NCBI GenBank assembly: GCA_025602905.1
Contig: JAHLKI010000002.1
Location: forward strand, 1,364,001 to 1,428,000
From: Phlyctochytrium arcticum
Taxonomy: Eukaryota > Chytridiomycota > Chytridiomycetes > Chytridiales > Chytridiaceae
Length of the DNA stretch: 64,000 nucleotides
Direction: 5' to 3'
Part shown: positions 1 to 11,405 of the stretch, piece by piece
How the letters are laid out: each line of letters opens with the position of its first letter
Numbering within the stretch: position 1 is the stretch's first letter
The notes under the pieces: model-generated
Database searches by the model: none
What the model saw: only the letters and a program-made list of their open reading frames with translations
What the model was told of the DNA's origin: nothing
Position numbers and translations under genes: made by a program

Positions 1-643
1 AAGAACGGAACATCCATACCAATCAAGTTAAGTGCCTTAAATAATCAGCGGAAAGAACATGGCAAGGCATAACATATCAGTATATATAGAAGAGAAAAAA
101 AGGAAGCGTGGGAGGAAAGAAGGACAGATCGAAAGATCCAACCGTAGCCTACCTTTGAAAACAGGCAGAACAGGATGTAGTAATTTGTAGACAGAATTGG
201 ACAGAAGGACAGGAAAAATCTGGAAACAGGCTAGTTAAGAAGACAGGAAGCAAGAGTACCCGCAGGAAAATCAGCATCAAATTTGAAAGGGGGGAAAGGA
301 CAGACAGAGTTTGAAAGACAGACCAAAGGGAGGCCGGACTAACAGGACAGGACAAGTCTCGTGAACCTACAGGGGCCAGACCTGAAACTGAACTACTCTA
401 TTCTGATTGCCAAACCGCGCCACTCTACGTGGCTGTGCCACCCCCTTCCCAGTTTGGATACCAGCTGCTGATTATTGTGGTATTCCCCAAATCTTGCCAA
501 ATCCAAACCGCAGATCGGCTATAACAAACTTCGAGTGTGCAAAGAATGCAACATGTCTAGCAACAGCAGCAACCTGATGGTCATTGAGTTGTAAGATAAT
601 GTAGCTGGAATTTTTTTTTCCCCCAAGTGACCTCACTTTTCAG
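1..643. other. no gene seen, purine-rich stretch
   Basis: This is an A/G-rich stretch with several loosely repeated 'gacag' and 'ggacag' words. I see no open frame with recognisable protein character, no RNA gene and no clear element end. It may belong to the upstream part of the transposase fragment that starts near 644. Confidence 0.4.
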
Positions 644-1596
644 TTGACCAACCAGGTGCGAGAATCCCCACCGCCCAATGTGGCTGCAGCAACGGTTACT
701 TTAACGACCAATGAGGTAGGAAATAGCCGGTCCGGTGTGTCCTTTTGGAAATCAAAAGATGCTCAGATGTGTACTTTTTCTTTCAGAATCTTGCCAATGA
801 AGATCAGCCTGAACAAATCAATTACAAGATATTCCAGCATTTGCATGCGGAAAAGCTGATACTGGCAAACGAACCGTTAGAATATTTGCCAATGTCGAAG
901 TGTGGCACCGCGGTGCTATACCATACGGCTGGGAGGAAATACCCCACTGCGGCTTTTGAGTATATCCAGTATTCGCGCTGCGACCCGGGTGGCAGCAATG
1001 TCGTCATTTGCCACTACCTTGACGAGAAGGTGGGTGTAGCTTAATCAAAATAGATTGAATCCCATTGATGTGAACCTCGGTGAGACGTGAAAGCAAGACC
1101 TGTCAAGGAGTTAAACTTTGCGAGCATGCGACCGAGGCTGTGAGAACGGCCAGCCACGATCATGTGGACCCCAACAATCCCAACGCGTTTCCTCATTTTG
1201 AGGGGTCTGGAGACCACAGACCCTTGTATGAAACGAACGTGTAAGTGGCGATTCCATTGTTCTGAAGGCCATGCGCTTAACTTTCCCTCAGTCTCTTTTT
1301 TTCAGCTCAGGCTATCCCGTGTCGATACGTTGCTGAAGATGGCGAAGAATGTAAAGGAACCTCAGTGCTGCGGCAAATGCAGAAGTAAGACCTCTAACAA
1401 GATTCCTTCCAAAATCAATTTTGATTGTGGATTGCAACAGACGCAGTTTGGAATGTCGCCTCACTTTCTTGGGTGCAGTAACTGGCTCCCGAATGAGGGA
1501 CATATGTATATTGCGGTCCCTTCAAAGCTGCATACTTTAGAAGCTAAGAGGGGCATATGTCCAATTATGGCGGAGTCGGAGTTCCTGAAGTGGTAG
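644..1596 (+). pseudogene. N-terminal fragment of a MULE-like transposase
   Basis: Four or five short exons can be chained. An exon ending at 715 joins one at 787-1029 through a 71-bp intron (donor gtagg, acceptor tttcag). The next exon starts at 1098 and ends near 1238. A further exon begins at about 1311 and reads AIPCRYVAEDGEECKG, and the last reads FLGCSNWLPNEGHMYIAVPS. The cysteine-rich order (CQGVKLCEH, then a C-x-x-W block followed by a 'GH/ERHRY'-like segment) matches the N-terminal zinc-binding region of the transposase at 23040-25587. Only that N-terminal region is present. No DDE core follows, so this is a truncated relic. The similarity is judged by eye, and the exact start and first intron are uncertain. 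Confidence 0.5.
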
Positions 1597-1860
1597 GCAG
1601 GAGAAGGGAGCATCAGCATGGACAGAATGAGATGCAAATCAAAAATCCGAATAGTGCTGCAGACAGGCACGGGAGATAATTACGGGGTATCGAACATGGG
1701 CAGATGGCACAAAAGGACATACGTTCATCGCGTACCCTTCAAGTCCCATACCACTCCCAGGCAAATTCTAACTAGACCCGTACCATTCAAACCTCATCAC
1801 ATTCCAAACATGATATGGCATGACAAAGCCCCGCCCATTCTACATTCGCCCAAATGCTAA

Positions 1861-2499
1861 TCATCCCTACCGTCAAGATCTACATTGTCATCTCTCAGAG
1901 AAGCTTGATCGGCACGGCGCAAAGTAACCCTGACGGGAAGCATTGCCAGCACTGTGTCTCATGATGTGCTATCCTGCAATCCGCCTACAAACCGTAGTGG
2001 ACTGAAAAGGAGCAGTAGGGGCATTGGCAAAATCGCGTGCCGTCATTAAGGTGGTTTGGCCAGCTCTTCATGCTAGAAAGCTAGTGCCTTGGGGGCACTC
2101 CAGCCCAGTTGGCGAGCAGTGATGAAGATGGGAAGATTGTCGACTCCCAAGCGCGTCCGGAAACTGGTACATATATAGCCAAGGTTTTCCTGCCCAAAAA
2201 GAATCGAGGCATGGAGAGTCACATTCAGCGAGAAATGGGAAATTAGGAGAAGAAGTGTCAGGGCAAAATGCGGTAGGATAGGAAACATAGTTGGGGATTG
2301 GACATAGAGGGAGAACATGAAGCAGAGGAACCTTGTTGAGTAAGATGACATTGAGGAAATCGTGGCAACATGTGAAAGAATTCGAGAATCACGGCATGGC
2401 AACATCAAAGGGGTCCGTGGTGAAGAGAAAGTTTGGGAGAGGGTGCTACAATCAGGAAAGCAGAATACGTGGGGAAAACGACAAGGAGTGAAAACTACC
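1861..2499. other. no gene seen
   Basis: Between the transposase fragment and the tandem repeat I find only open frames without recognisable domains or codon character. No inverted repeats or RNA genes were seen. Confidence 0.35.
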
Positions 2500-3330
2500 C
2501 AAAACAATGAAATTAGCAAAATTTGTAGATTGTCAGCGTTGTAATGGACAGCAGGAGATTTGATCAGCAAAATAGAGACGGCAAAAGGGGTAAGGGTGTA
2601 GATCTCATTGTAGAGATAGAAATATTTTCATGGGCTAGCAGAAATACAGAAAATAAGGGGAAATCAACATGAAGGGAAAATTTGGAATAAGTGCGGAAAT
2701 TCATGAAATTGGCCAAATAGCTAGATTGCCAGCCTTGTAATGGACAAAGGGCGGGCTGAACAGCCAAATAGAGCCAGTAAAAAGAACAACGGTAAAGAGA
2801 AAATTGTAGAGGAGAAAATGATGCCATACCCTCGTGGAAAGAAAGAAAATAGAGGGAAATCAACTTCTCAGAAAAAACATTCACCGAAAGGCACGGAAAT
2901 TTATGAAATTGCCAAATTCCTAGATCGTCAGCGTGGTAATGGACAAGGAGAGAACTGAACAGGCTGAACAGAGACAGTGAAATAGGTAGGAATAAAGCGC
3001 AAATTACAGAGCATGGATTGATACCATAACCAAGCGCAAAACAAGAAAACAGAAGGAAATCAACATGATGGGAAAAATTCCTTTGAAAATCCAAATACTG
3101 TATTTGGAAAACCAGCCAAAAACGTTAATGGACGCGTTGAAATCTGCAGAGGGAAACCTCCAGAGCAATATTGATACGGAAAAAGGGACATATGTAAGAG
3201 CAAATTTCCGGGAACGGATTGAATCCAAATGAAAGGTGAAAATATGAGAATTTGGGGAACATCAACATGGGAGGAAAAATTCTGAAAAAAATTCTTGAAA
3301 TTCAGGAAATCAGCGAATTTAGCCGAGAAA
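2500..3330. repeat. degenerate tandem repeat, unit about 198 bp
   Basis: Anchor words recur at 2509, 2705, 2905 and about 3105: 'gaaatt..c.aaat', then 'tagat.g.cag', then 'gtaatggac'. A further trace lies near 3300. Each is followed by an A/G-rich stretch and a 'ggaaatcaacatga.ggg' block. The spacing is 196-200 bp. Copies are about 70-85% alike by eye. Open frames across it on either strand are by-products of the purine bias. Function is unknown. Confidence 0.65.
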
Positions 3331-3498
3331 TGGGTGATATAAGTGGATAGGGTGAGTGTGCGGAGCCCCAGGACCGCGCCACAAAAGTTTACACCTGAAA
3401 CATTCTGTCGCGCATCCCCAGACCCAGCTACAACTCTGGATAAACCAGAGAACAATCCTAGGTAAGGATGACTCCGTATCAGTGCAAATTACAATCAT

Positions 3499-4160
3499 TT
3501 GAACCTCCAAAGTAAATTGTACTATACATGCCACCTCCTGGAAGCATTGGCTGTCAAGCGGCTCCCTACGTCAGCTGTAGTTGCTATCGACGATAATAAT
3601 AGTCCATGTTTTGTTAAAGGGACCCTTTTGACAAACGGGCAGGGGACGCTCCAGCAATTGTGCACCATCTCAGGAGTTGCGTATATCTGCAACGTTTATG
3701 GTGGGCACATTCTCAAATCCATCACCACCGAATCAAGCCCGTCAGGGGATGCTTTTCTTCAACTGGCACAGCATTTGCGCGGCAACGGGGCAGCAATTGA
3801 AACCAAAATCCGGGTCCTAACGAATGAAGAAAGTACAGATGGTACGTTGCTCTTTCATATATACTCGACCTAACAGGGACTGGCGTTGACTCTTATTCTT
3901 TTTCAGTCTTGCTTCGGAAGATCACCGCTCAGGAAAAGGAGTTGAAGAAACTCCGCGCAACCGTGGATCGGGTAGTCAAAGACGTCCCGGCTTTGGCACA
4001 CTTGGAGGGATTTCATGGAAGAAATTCCTTTCTATCCACAGACGACATGTTGAGAAAGATTGCCTTGCAAAAGGTTAAAATCGAGCAGCTGGAGGCGAAG
4101 GGTGGATTTATCTTTGCAGAGGATAAAGCCCATGTGCTGAAGGCTACAAGACACTCTGAT
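3499..4160 (+). pseudogene. 5' part of an unknown coiled-coil gene, cut by MULE1
   Basis: Exon 1 (reading from about 3499 to 3840) and exon 2 (from 3906) are joined in frame by an intron of about 65 bp with donor gtacgt and acceptor tttttcag. Exon 2 is charged and heptad-like (LLRKITAQEKELKKLRATVD), so a coiled coil is likely. Coding sequence stops being its own at 4160, where the terminal inverted repeat of MULE1 begins. The apparent stop at 4172 lies inside the transposon. The frame resumes at 7110 with QYRNKLNLVSVLAIPAV. I do not recognise the family. It could be a host gene or cargo of an older element. The N-terminal start is not secure. Confidence 0.5.
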
Positions 4161-4273
4161 GGCTCAGTCTAACTTCCCAAGGGTAAAGTCTAATTTCCCA
4201 TGGTGTTCTGGCCAAATTCCCTGTTACCAAGGTAAAGAGTGATAACACAGCCACTTAGCTTGCACTGTTGCAC
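4161..4273 (+). repeat. MULE1 left terminal inverted repeat
   Basis: It pairs with 6996-7109 over almost its whole length, with only scattered mismatches. The inner limit is the 'gcactgttgcac' word. Confidence 0.9.
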
Positions 4274-4432
4274 AGCATACAGTGCTTAGCATAGGGTATT
4301 GGCAGAGGGCAGAAGAGGATTGCAAAAAGGACAAACCGAGAGTGTATTCATATAGTAAAGATGTATAAGAGAAATGAAGTCAATATGGAAGAGGAAAAAT
4401 CAATGAAAACAAGGAAGAAATCAAACAGCTGC

Positions 4433-6908
4433 CTAATTATCAGGACAATTGGAGGCTTTGTGGTCCAAAGACCTACATTTGCTGCAGCGGGGGGGGGGGG
4501 GGGCACGCTTCTTCTTCGTGGACGGTGCCGGTGCCGTACTACTCGATGCTTCCTGTTCACCTGGCCAGTCGTCATCATCAGAGAGCGTTTCCACTGCATG
4601 CAAAAAAGCCATCAATACAGCAGGGCATGCATTGCAACGATGTCCCAACTCCGAGCAGAAACCACATCGCTCGTCCCTTGCACAAATCTCAGCCTCGACA
4701 TGCTCCGAACCTGTTTTAAGGCGCTTGTTAAGGCGGGTATGATTGGTAATAACATACCGTCCAACGGGGGGAGCAATGATCTCCGTTGGCACGACAGCAG
4801 CAGGCGGTTTAAGGTGCCATCTCCTGATGAAATCCGAGACTTGGACACCCCTTTCCGCCTTCCGCATCTCCAATATCTCATGTGCACAGGGTAAACCCAT
4901 AACTGTGCAAAGTCGGCCACGACAAGGTTCAAGAACAGGAGAATCGTCCATGTATACAGCAGCAGGATTGTTTGTAGCCTTTTCAATTCGATCTGCTTTG
5001 ATGCGTTGCTCGTCAACTTCTTGAAGTATACGTTTTGACAGGAGCCGTTGAACTCCGAGGTAGAAGGGGGCCATATTGCCTTCCATAAATCGGTGGACCT
5101 TGAGCGCGTCAATGTTCACGGCGAGTTTGTAATCGTGCATTTGCGTTTTGCACTAAGATCTAGTCTTGTTGTAAAGAGTCAAAATGGTTGAGTTTGCGGA
5201 ACCATCCCTCTTGACACCTGCCCAATGTTGACCTTCCACCCTTGAGGTGACAGTAGCGTCCAAATATTGATGTTTATCAATGGCGTAGCTGGCATAACGC
5301 TCTCGAAGAGGATACTTGTACTTCTTCAGATAATCGTAGGTGTCTTGGCCAACTTGGTTTTCCAAGTCCCGGAATAAGCGCTCAAATTCTGCTTTGATTG
5401 GGGCACTCACCGCGGTTTCCCAAGCCCTGTCAAGTTATTTGAAATTGACCTGCTGATAAGTTCAAGAAACAATCTCACGTTTTGAATTCGCTCCAAGCTT
5501 CGTCATCGTGTATGCCTTTTGCGGTGACAACGTTTCTCATGCAGTGTTTTTTGATATTTTGAGAAAGATGCCATCTGCAAAAGATGATGAGAGTGTTTGG
5601 CCACTGCGCTTGAACGGCGTTGATGAATGCCTTATCACAGTCAATGACCACGACAGATGGCGGTTTGTCCAGAGACAGTGTAAGTCGACTGATAGCAATC
5701 TCGTAATCTTCTTGACATTCTTTGGCGATGAGCGCAAAGGCACCGGAGAATGAGTTGAAAGTGTCCGTGACTCCCACAACATGTAGTAGAGGCATCTTGT
5801 GCTGGTTGGTCCTGTAAGTACAATCCATAATGAGAAGGTCCCCAAACCTTCTTGTGAGAGCAACCATGTCTTTCTGTGAGGGCTGATAGAGTGAGGAATT
5901 TTCCTGACATGTTAGGGGTGGACTTACATCAGTTTGGAAAAAGAGGTGGGTCAAGACCATTTTGTCGTTGTGAATGTCTTCGGTGACAGCGCCATCCGCG
6001 GCATTTTGCTCCAGTTCAGCTAGTAAAGCAGTCAAAGGGGCCCTTCCTTGCAGGTAGTTGTCCAGCTTCACAGCCTTGAGGTTCTTAATGTCTTTGGCCG
6101 TTATCAAAGGTCTCGCGTCATCGAGTTCAACTGCCGATCTAATAGCTGTGGGCTTCAGACCAGTATCAATTAGCTTGTTGACCTCATTCAACACTTTAGG
6201 CGTTTGAGTGATTCGCCGTGCTTGGAAAAACGCTTTCAGCCCCTCCCGCGTTTGCTTCTTATGGCCGGTATGCGTCGCATGTGATGCTCTAACGATGATA
6301 GTCCATTGTCCTACCGTAGCATTCTTTACCTCAGCTCTTGCTGCCGCCCATACGAAGAGGAATTCCCTCATCTTTCAGCTGATACTTCCTGGTGCATGCA
6401 CACTGCCTCCATACTTTGTGAATGGGTAAATCTTTTTTACCATCAACTCTTTCGGAACGCAGGCTTGTGATCGCAAAACCCTGCTCCAGTCCAAATTCCT
6501 TAAAACTAAATCGGCTTCCTCCATCGTTGCAAATGGTCCCACTGGTCGATGCGGAGGGGTCCAAACTTTGTCTGGATGAACACATCAGATATGTTGCAGC
6601 AACTCCTTCTCAGTTCTTCCATACCATTGGTAACTGGTCCCCGTGGGGTAGTTTCTCATTCAATCTCGTCCGGTACAATACCACTGGCCACTGCACAAAC
6701 CTCAATAGGAGAACAAATATGGATTTCCTGCCTGACATCTGTTCTCTGTATTTGTATCTGGGCGTTCTTCAATTTGCGGCTCGGCAGTCTCGGTATTGCT
6801 TGCGACAAGTCGGTTCAGTTGTTCAGCCAATTGTCGATTTGTTTCGTTGTGCTTGAGTAAAACTCGGAGCGCAGCAATCTCCGAGGAATTGGAGTCAGTG
6901 GAGGACAT
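4433..6908 (-). pseudogene. MULE1 transposase (FAR1/FHY3-like), broken
   Basis: The gene starts at the ATG at 6908 (MSSTDSNSS..., a short coiled N-terminus), followed by a FAR1-like DNA-binding region (6331-6600) and the MULE DDE core. The first Asp is in IMDCTYRTNQHKMPL. The second is in VVVIDCDKAFINAV, followed by IIFCRWHLSQNIKKHC. The Glu is in TVTSRVEGQHWAG (about 5340). A SWIM-like CxCxH finger follows (CTVMGLPCAHEI), then two CCHC knuckles (CGFCSELGHRCNACP and CSKCRSLDHKASNCP). Introns are visible around 5411-5474 and upstream. A frameshift near 6495 disrupts the FAR1 region and at least one more break lies near 6360, so it is probably inactive. The paralogue at 52397-55198 has the same domain order. 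Confidence 0.85.
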
Positions 6909-6995
6909 CTCTGTTGTCCCAGTGTTGTAGAGAAGGTCAGGACAGAGCTGAATTGTGTGCAGTGTGCCCAAGATCGCAAAGCCGGGCAACAGCAA

Positions 6996-7109
6996 GTGCA
7001 ACAGTGCAAGCTAAGTGGCTGTGTTATCACTCTTCACCTCGGTAACAGGGCATTTGGCCAGAACACCCATGGGAAATTAGACTTTACCCCCAGGAATTTA
7101 GACTGAGCC
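6996..7109 (-). repeat. MULE1 right terminal inverted repeat
   Basis: This is the inverted partner of 4161-4273. The outer end GACTGAGCC is followed by the imperfect target duplication CTCTATGAT. Confidence 0.9.
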
Positions 7110-8549
7110 CTCTATGATCAGTATCGTAACAAGCTCAACTTGGTGTCGGTCTTGGCCATACCGGCGGTTTTGAAGGGCCCCTTCAGACCCACGCACTGAA
7201 TTTGGGATTTCATTCAAAGCCAGGTCAGTTGGAGTTCATTCATACCAATAGTTTTGCGCTAAAGAGATAATAGTTGAAACTTTTCACTATCAAAAATTAC
7301 CGGGGCAGAGCTTGCCAGATGTTCTGTGATAGAGTGAATAACTTTTTCTTTGAATTGGCTGTGGTAGCCGGCGAAAAAGTGTACTCACTTCTTTGCGGGC
7401 AGTCCTGGCAAGGAATGGGCCGCAATAACTTGTTCAGTGCCGAGGCATGGCAAGGCAATTTCATCCTCCCGTCTTTCAGAACCCACAAGATCGCGCCGCA
7501 CAGTTTCCACAAAACATCATTGGTCTCAGTGAAGCACGACTTGATGATGCATCTACCAAATTCCGCGATTTGCGAGCATCCGTCAGGTACCTCGTAAGGT
7601 GCATTGGTTTCGACGAAACAGACACCGGTGTGCCAACGGTGCAAAGAAAGGAGAGCAAGTTGATGGGTACCATCAACGTAGGACCGCAACTTCATGAGGC
7701 ACTTGAACCAGAAATTTATCTGAGGCAAGTGTCAGACAAGTGGAGACGTCAAAGTTTGTGCTAATCTTGTCCGGGTCTTAGGTTGAGGAACGACTTTCAA
7801 GTTATGAAAATGCTACCCATGACTTTGTCACCAAACTGGACCCTCTTGTTCATGGTACTTATTCCAAGACAGAGAAGAGACTATTAGAAAGTGACTGACT
7901 AGCTCATTATCCTTATTCAAAGACCTGCCACTTCAATGGACGGAATACGTCAAAGAAGCTGGTGTGAGGGCCGCGGCCAAAACCAAAGAGATTGACACCC
8001 AAGAGCAGGAAAAGGGTGGGAAAGCCCACTACAGTTCCCTTGCTGTACTGGCAGCGCACCAGGCTGCGATCTCCAACAGCGAGCGCTTGACAACTCTGGT
8101 GGAAGATGTTGTCCATCAGTGCAAGGAGCTACTTGCCATAATTGACAAAGCCTGCCCCGTTGATAAATACATGTCTGCGGGCATCACCACCACACCCCAA
8201 TGCGCCTTAATCCTCGACGTACACCTTCTGCTCAGCAATTTTTGTGGTGAAGCACTGTCGGTATACATTGATACCAACCAATCCGTGTGCGCCCCACCTC
8301 CCTCTCATCGCCGTAGTCGACCCTGACCTTGTTCTGAAACACTTTATCAAGTATGTGACCCAGTCAGGATTTGCAAACTACTTGGACCAAACAGCCTGGC
8401 GAACCATTGCACGCAATCCACGAAATGCAAAAGTGTTTGGGGAAGTGTGGTTTGCAAGGGATGGTCAGTGTGTGGCCGACGCAAAGTATGGCTGCTCCGA
8501 AGTGATGGAAGAGCTATTGCGTGCTGCGGGGTTTGAAAAGGAGGCCTAA
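7110..8549 (+). pseudogene. 3' part of the unknown coiled-coil gene cut by MULE1
   Basis: Directly after MULE1 the frame reads QYRNKLNLVSVLAIPAV. A frameshift follows near 7200. The gene continues as SEARLDDASTKFRDLRASV (about 7530), then an intron 7727-7781, an exon reading VEERLSSYENATHDFVTKL, and an exon from about 7922 (DLPLQWTEYVKEAGVRAAA). A final intron (about 8243-8318) leads to DPDLVLKHFIKYVTQSGFA and a stop at 8547-8549. The last 60 residues, ending EVMEELLRAAGFEKEA, distantly resemble the end of the gene at 27336-28907 (EATEKAWKDLGFK), which may be the same family. No domain name can be given. Confidence 0.45.
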
Positions 8550-9525
8550 TTTTGTAAAATTTTACGAGTGCTTTGCAGCCTTTGACGAGTCCGTCATCAC
8601 AGATGAGCAGCGGCAAGTCCGGGTCCAAGCTATGATCCGATGGCTCTCTCAAAAAGTTTTGCCATTCGTGTTTGGCAAATCCTGCTCAACCCATTTACCC
8701 CAACAGCCATACGTCCAACGGCACGCCAACACCAACGATAAGAAACTCTACCCACCGATGGCCCACAGTGAAAAGACAGCCCTCCTAATAGAATTACTGG
8801 ATGCGACCCTCATCCTTTTGCTATGGTTGTGTCGCACCCGTGAAATTTCTTGAGAAGGGACCTGTATTTTTTTTTGACCTTCCGTACAATCTAAACTCAA
8901 CCGGTTTTTATTAGGCACCGCAGAATGTAGAGTACGATAATGCAGTCACCAATCCTTCTCTTCGAATCCCACTCTTTAACAATCAATGGAGGCAATCCAA
9001 CAATACTGAGAACCACTTCTCGCGCTTCAAATCAATCTTGGGAAAGGGTAATCATGAGCTTCAATATATTTCCTTTACGGTACAATTCACAAAATATTTT
9101 TAGGTGGACAGGGCTAAATTAAGAAGGCATACCCTCACGAGGTGTTTATTGCACTGCGCAAATTTCTTATTTTACAAGACGTAAGCTGATGGATTAATAT
9201 TCAGTTTGCTTCCTGCTCTGCCCAAAACTAATCAGTTTCTAGAACGATCTGCGGAGCCAAGATGAACTTGGATATTCACGCCCGCTTGGCCGTGGACATT
9301 CTTACAAGCAAAAATAGTATTGTAAGGATTTCAAAAGTCTTCCCTCTTGGAATATCCCTTCAGCCTTGGGAAAGCGAATGCGTCAAGGGGCCACCCTTGC
9401 ATACAGGAGATCTAAAGTCGGTACCACAGTGCTGCCATGGAAAGCACTGCGGCTATGTCACTGTATCGACTCTGATATTGTTGGACGGATTGGCACAGCT
9501 ACAAGAATCGCTCTCCAGGAGCTAG
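8550..9525 (+). other. possible further exons, unknown
   Basis: Two stretches look protein-like. At 8545-8790 the reading is NFVKFYECFAAFDESVITDE. At 9262-9525 it begins MNLDIHARLAVDILTSKN and contains CCHGKHCGY. A short peptide-like run at about 8930-9050 contains NNTENHFSRFKSILGKG. They could be 3' exons of the gene above or of a neighbour. I could not chain them with convincing splice sites. Confidence 0.25.
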
Positions 9526-9651
9526 TCAATCAATGACATCTCAGGTATTGTGAGCACATACTTGATACAAAATTCGTTCTTGGCCTCACCATCTTGCACA
9601 GCAGATTCCTCCACTGGCTCATCAGTCTCCCATCAACCCATTGCCGCACAT

Positions 9652-10020
9652 CACCCATCTACCACATCTCCCTCATCCCTACCAGTCTTCCATCAACCTC
9701 CGAAAGGTGCTCCAAACGTTTGGCCTAGTGCCGGGGCGTCACTGGTAGTAGCCGAGTAAGACGGCCCAGGTTTCTGCCCCCATTCCACCACATCTCTCTC
9801 ACCCCTACCAGTCTCCCATCAACCTCCGAAAGGTGCTCCAAACCTTTGGCCTAGTGTCGGGGAGTCACTGGTAGTAGCCGAGTAAGACGGCTCAGGTTTC
9901 TGCCCATCATTCCATCACCTCCCATCAACCTACAAAAAGTGCTTCAAAAGTTCGGCCTAGTGTCGGGGCGTCACTGGTAGTAGCCGTGTAAGACGGCCCA
10001 GGTTTCTGCCCACCTTTCAC
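9652..10020 (+). repeat. three-copy tandem repeat with two conserved stem-loops
   Basis: Three head-to-tail copies have units of about 126 and 106 bp (anchors 'cct.c.aaa.gtgct.c' at 9697, 9823 and 9929). The most conserved 60 bp runs from GGCCTAGTG to GGTTTCTGCCC. It can form two hairpins on the + strand: CC(U)AGUG pairs with CACUGG, and GCCG pairs with CGGC around a 7-nt loop. Both stems are kept in all three copies. A pyrimidine-rich spacer separates the copies. Function is unknown. Confidence 0.65.
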
Positions 10021-10194
10021 CACTTCTCTCTCTCTCCGCTATCTGACTTTATTATAGTTCAGATCCAATTTCTTACTTTGTTTGCATAGTCTTAGCTCTC
10101 TCTCCCGTACAGCTTCAGGATAGCTCCGGAATCATTTTGCCATCTTTCATTCACTTTTCGTCTTTCAACACAACAACTCGGAGTGGCGTATATG
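10021..10194. other. pyrimidine-rich spacer
   Basis: The stretch between the tandem repeat and the recombinase gene starts with a CT run near 10025-10040. I see no gene in it. Confidence 0.4.
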
Positions 10195-11405
10195 ATCATC
10201 TGATGCTCCACTTAGCTCTGCCATCCTGGCACCAGGACGTTGGCCGACATGAGTCTTGGCTTGCGACTCAAGTCCAATTGAAGCCAATGCGGGCGTGATG
10301 CCAGCGTAGTGCATGTTATAGGTCATGGGTTTATGCAGATCCTTGCCACTCCTCAATGTGTTGATTAAATACCATGAGGGACTGTTGGGGAAGGACAGGA
10401 AACTCTCTTGCATAATATGCCAGCACCAAAAAAAAGTTGAGGCCATTGAACGGCCGCCCCTGGACAGATCTGCACTTCCTTATTGCAAAGACATGCACTG
10501 ATCGCGAATTGGTTATGTTGATTGGTTTTACCTTGACCCATCGTCGTGATCATAGCGTAGCACGGTTGGAAACCTTCTCCTTCCAGTGCACAGCAGTTTA
10601 TATTGGGTAACTCCAAATTCCGTGCAGATTCTCCACGCAAAAGGTTATGATGGGAGAGTAGAAAAGTTGCCCAATTTCTAATATGTATAGCGTGCCTCTT
10701 GGTCTGGCGCCACCAGTAGGACCCAGTTCCAATCATCTGCCCGACCATCAAGTATCCATCCAAATGAGGTCCTCGACCTCGATCCATAAAGTTGGCTCTA
10801 TCTGTTGCAGTCTGGGTAACTTGAGCATTTTTGGTCAGGGCATTAACTGTCTTGTCGTGGGGATGAGGGTTGTTATTCATTCCAAGATGTTTTTGCTGTT
10901 TGTATAGATCTACCAGCGCTGATGCATATGCTTCAATGGTCCCGAGGCCAATAATCTTCTCGGCAGCTCCGGACTTTTGCCTTTTGCAAGACTGACAACC
11001 AACAACCTCCGTTTCCAGGGAAAAATGCAGCTTCATTGCAGAAACAGTGTCCCCATCTGGAAACCCTTGAGTAGCGCACCAGTCCTTGAACTCCACTTGC
11101 TTCGGACCATAATTATCACTTGTGTTCTTTGGGTGGGTGGCAATCGTATGTTGATGAGTCCACTGACAAGAAAGTTCCATTTGGGCTGCCAGCTGGCCGG
11201 CGGAGAGAGTTGACAGTCCTGCAATGGATGATCCTGCGGTCATGGCGGCAGCAGCAGAGGGTTCTCCAGAGGAACCCCCACCAGGTGCCTGCTCATGGTA
11301 GAATGTGGTGATCGGGTAGGTGGATATCAAGGTCTTGGGTACCGGTTTTGTATGAGTTTTTGCTAGTGCTTCAACAGAGTAACAACGTCCGGAGACCACT
11401 TGCAA
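10195..11405 (-). pseudogene. Ndc10-type tyrosine recombinase (Crypton-like), broken
   Basis: The frame opens at 11405 and covers 346 residues. It begins with a low-complexity start and a Q/H-rich segment. A helical DNA-binding-like region follows (PKQVEFKDWCATQGFPDGDT; GTIEAYASALVDLYKQQ). Next comes a core with HHNLLRGESARNLELPN and MITTMGQGKTNQHNQFAIS. This order is typical of fungal Ndc10 domain II proteins, which share the tyrosine-recombinase fold and occur in Crypton-type elements. A frameshift near 10440 is followed by an in-phase remainder (from about 10440 to 10165) with AKTHVGQRPGARMAELSGAS, the conserved C-terminal arginine region. The frame then stops before any catalytic-tyrosine segment is seen. 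The copy is therefore truncated and probably dead. I found no element ends. Confidence 0.65.

Larger units (their letters stand above)
4161..7109 (-). mobile_element. MULE1, FAR1-like Mutator element with long TIRs
   Basis: This is a complete 2949-bp element. Its terminal inverted repeats are about 113 bp (4161-4273 and 6996-7109) and begin GGCTCAGTCTAA. The flanking 9-mers CACTCTGAT (left) and CTCTATGAT (right) agree at 7 of 9 positions, as expected for an aged 9-bp Mutator target duplication. The single gene inside runs on the minus strand. It is inserted in the coiled-coil gene described at 3499-4160 and 7110-8549. Confidence 0.9.

Noticed and set aside
2073..3455. Several Phe/Leu/Ser-rich minus-strand frames that look like membrane proteins
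   Set aside because: They follow from the purine-rich plus strand of the tandem repeat, and their boundaries do not respect repeat units.
4361..4894. Plus-strand open frame across the end of MULE1
   Set aside because: It is antisense to the zinc-knuckle end of the MULE1 transposase and has no protein character of its own.
9652..10020. A CRISPR-like array
   Set aside because: Only three long, unequal units with similar spacers in a eukaryotic-type sequence. This is a minisatellite.
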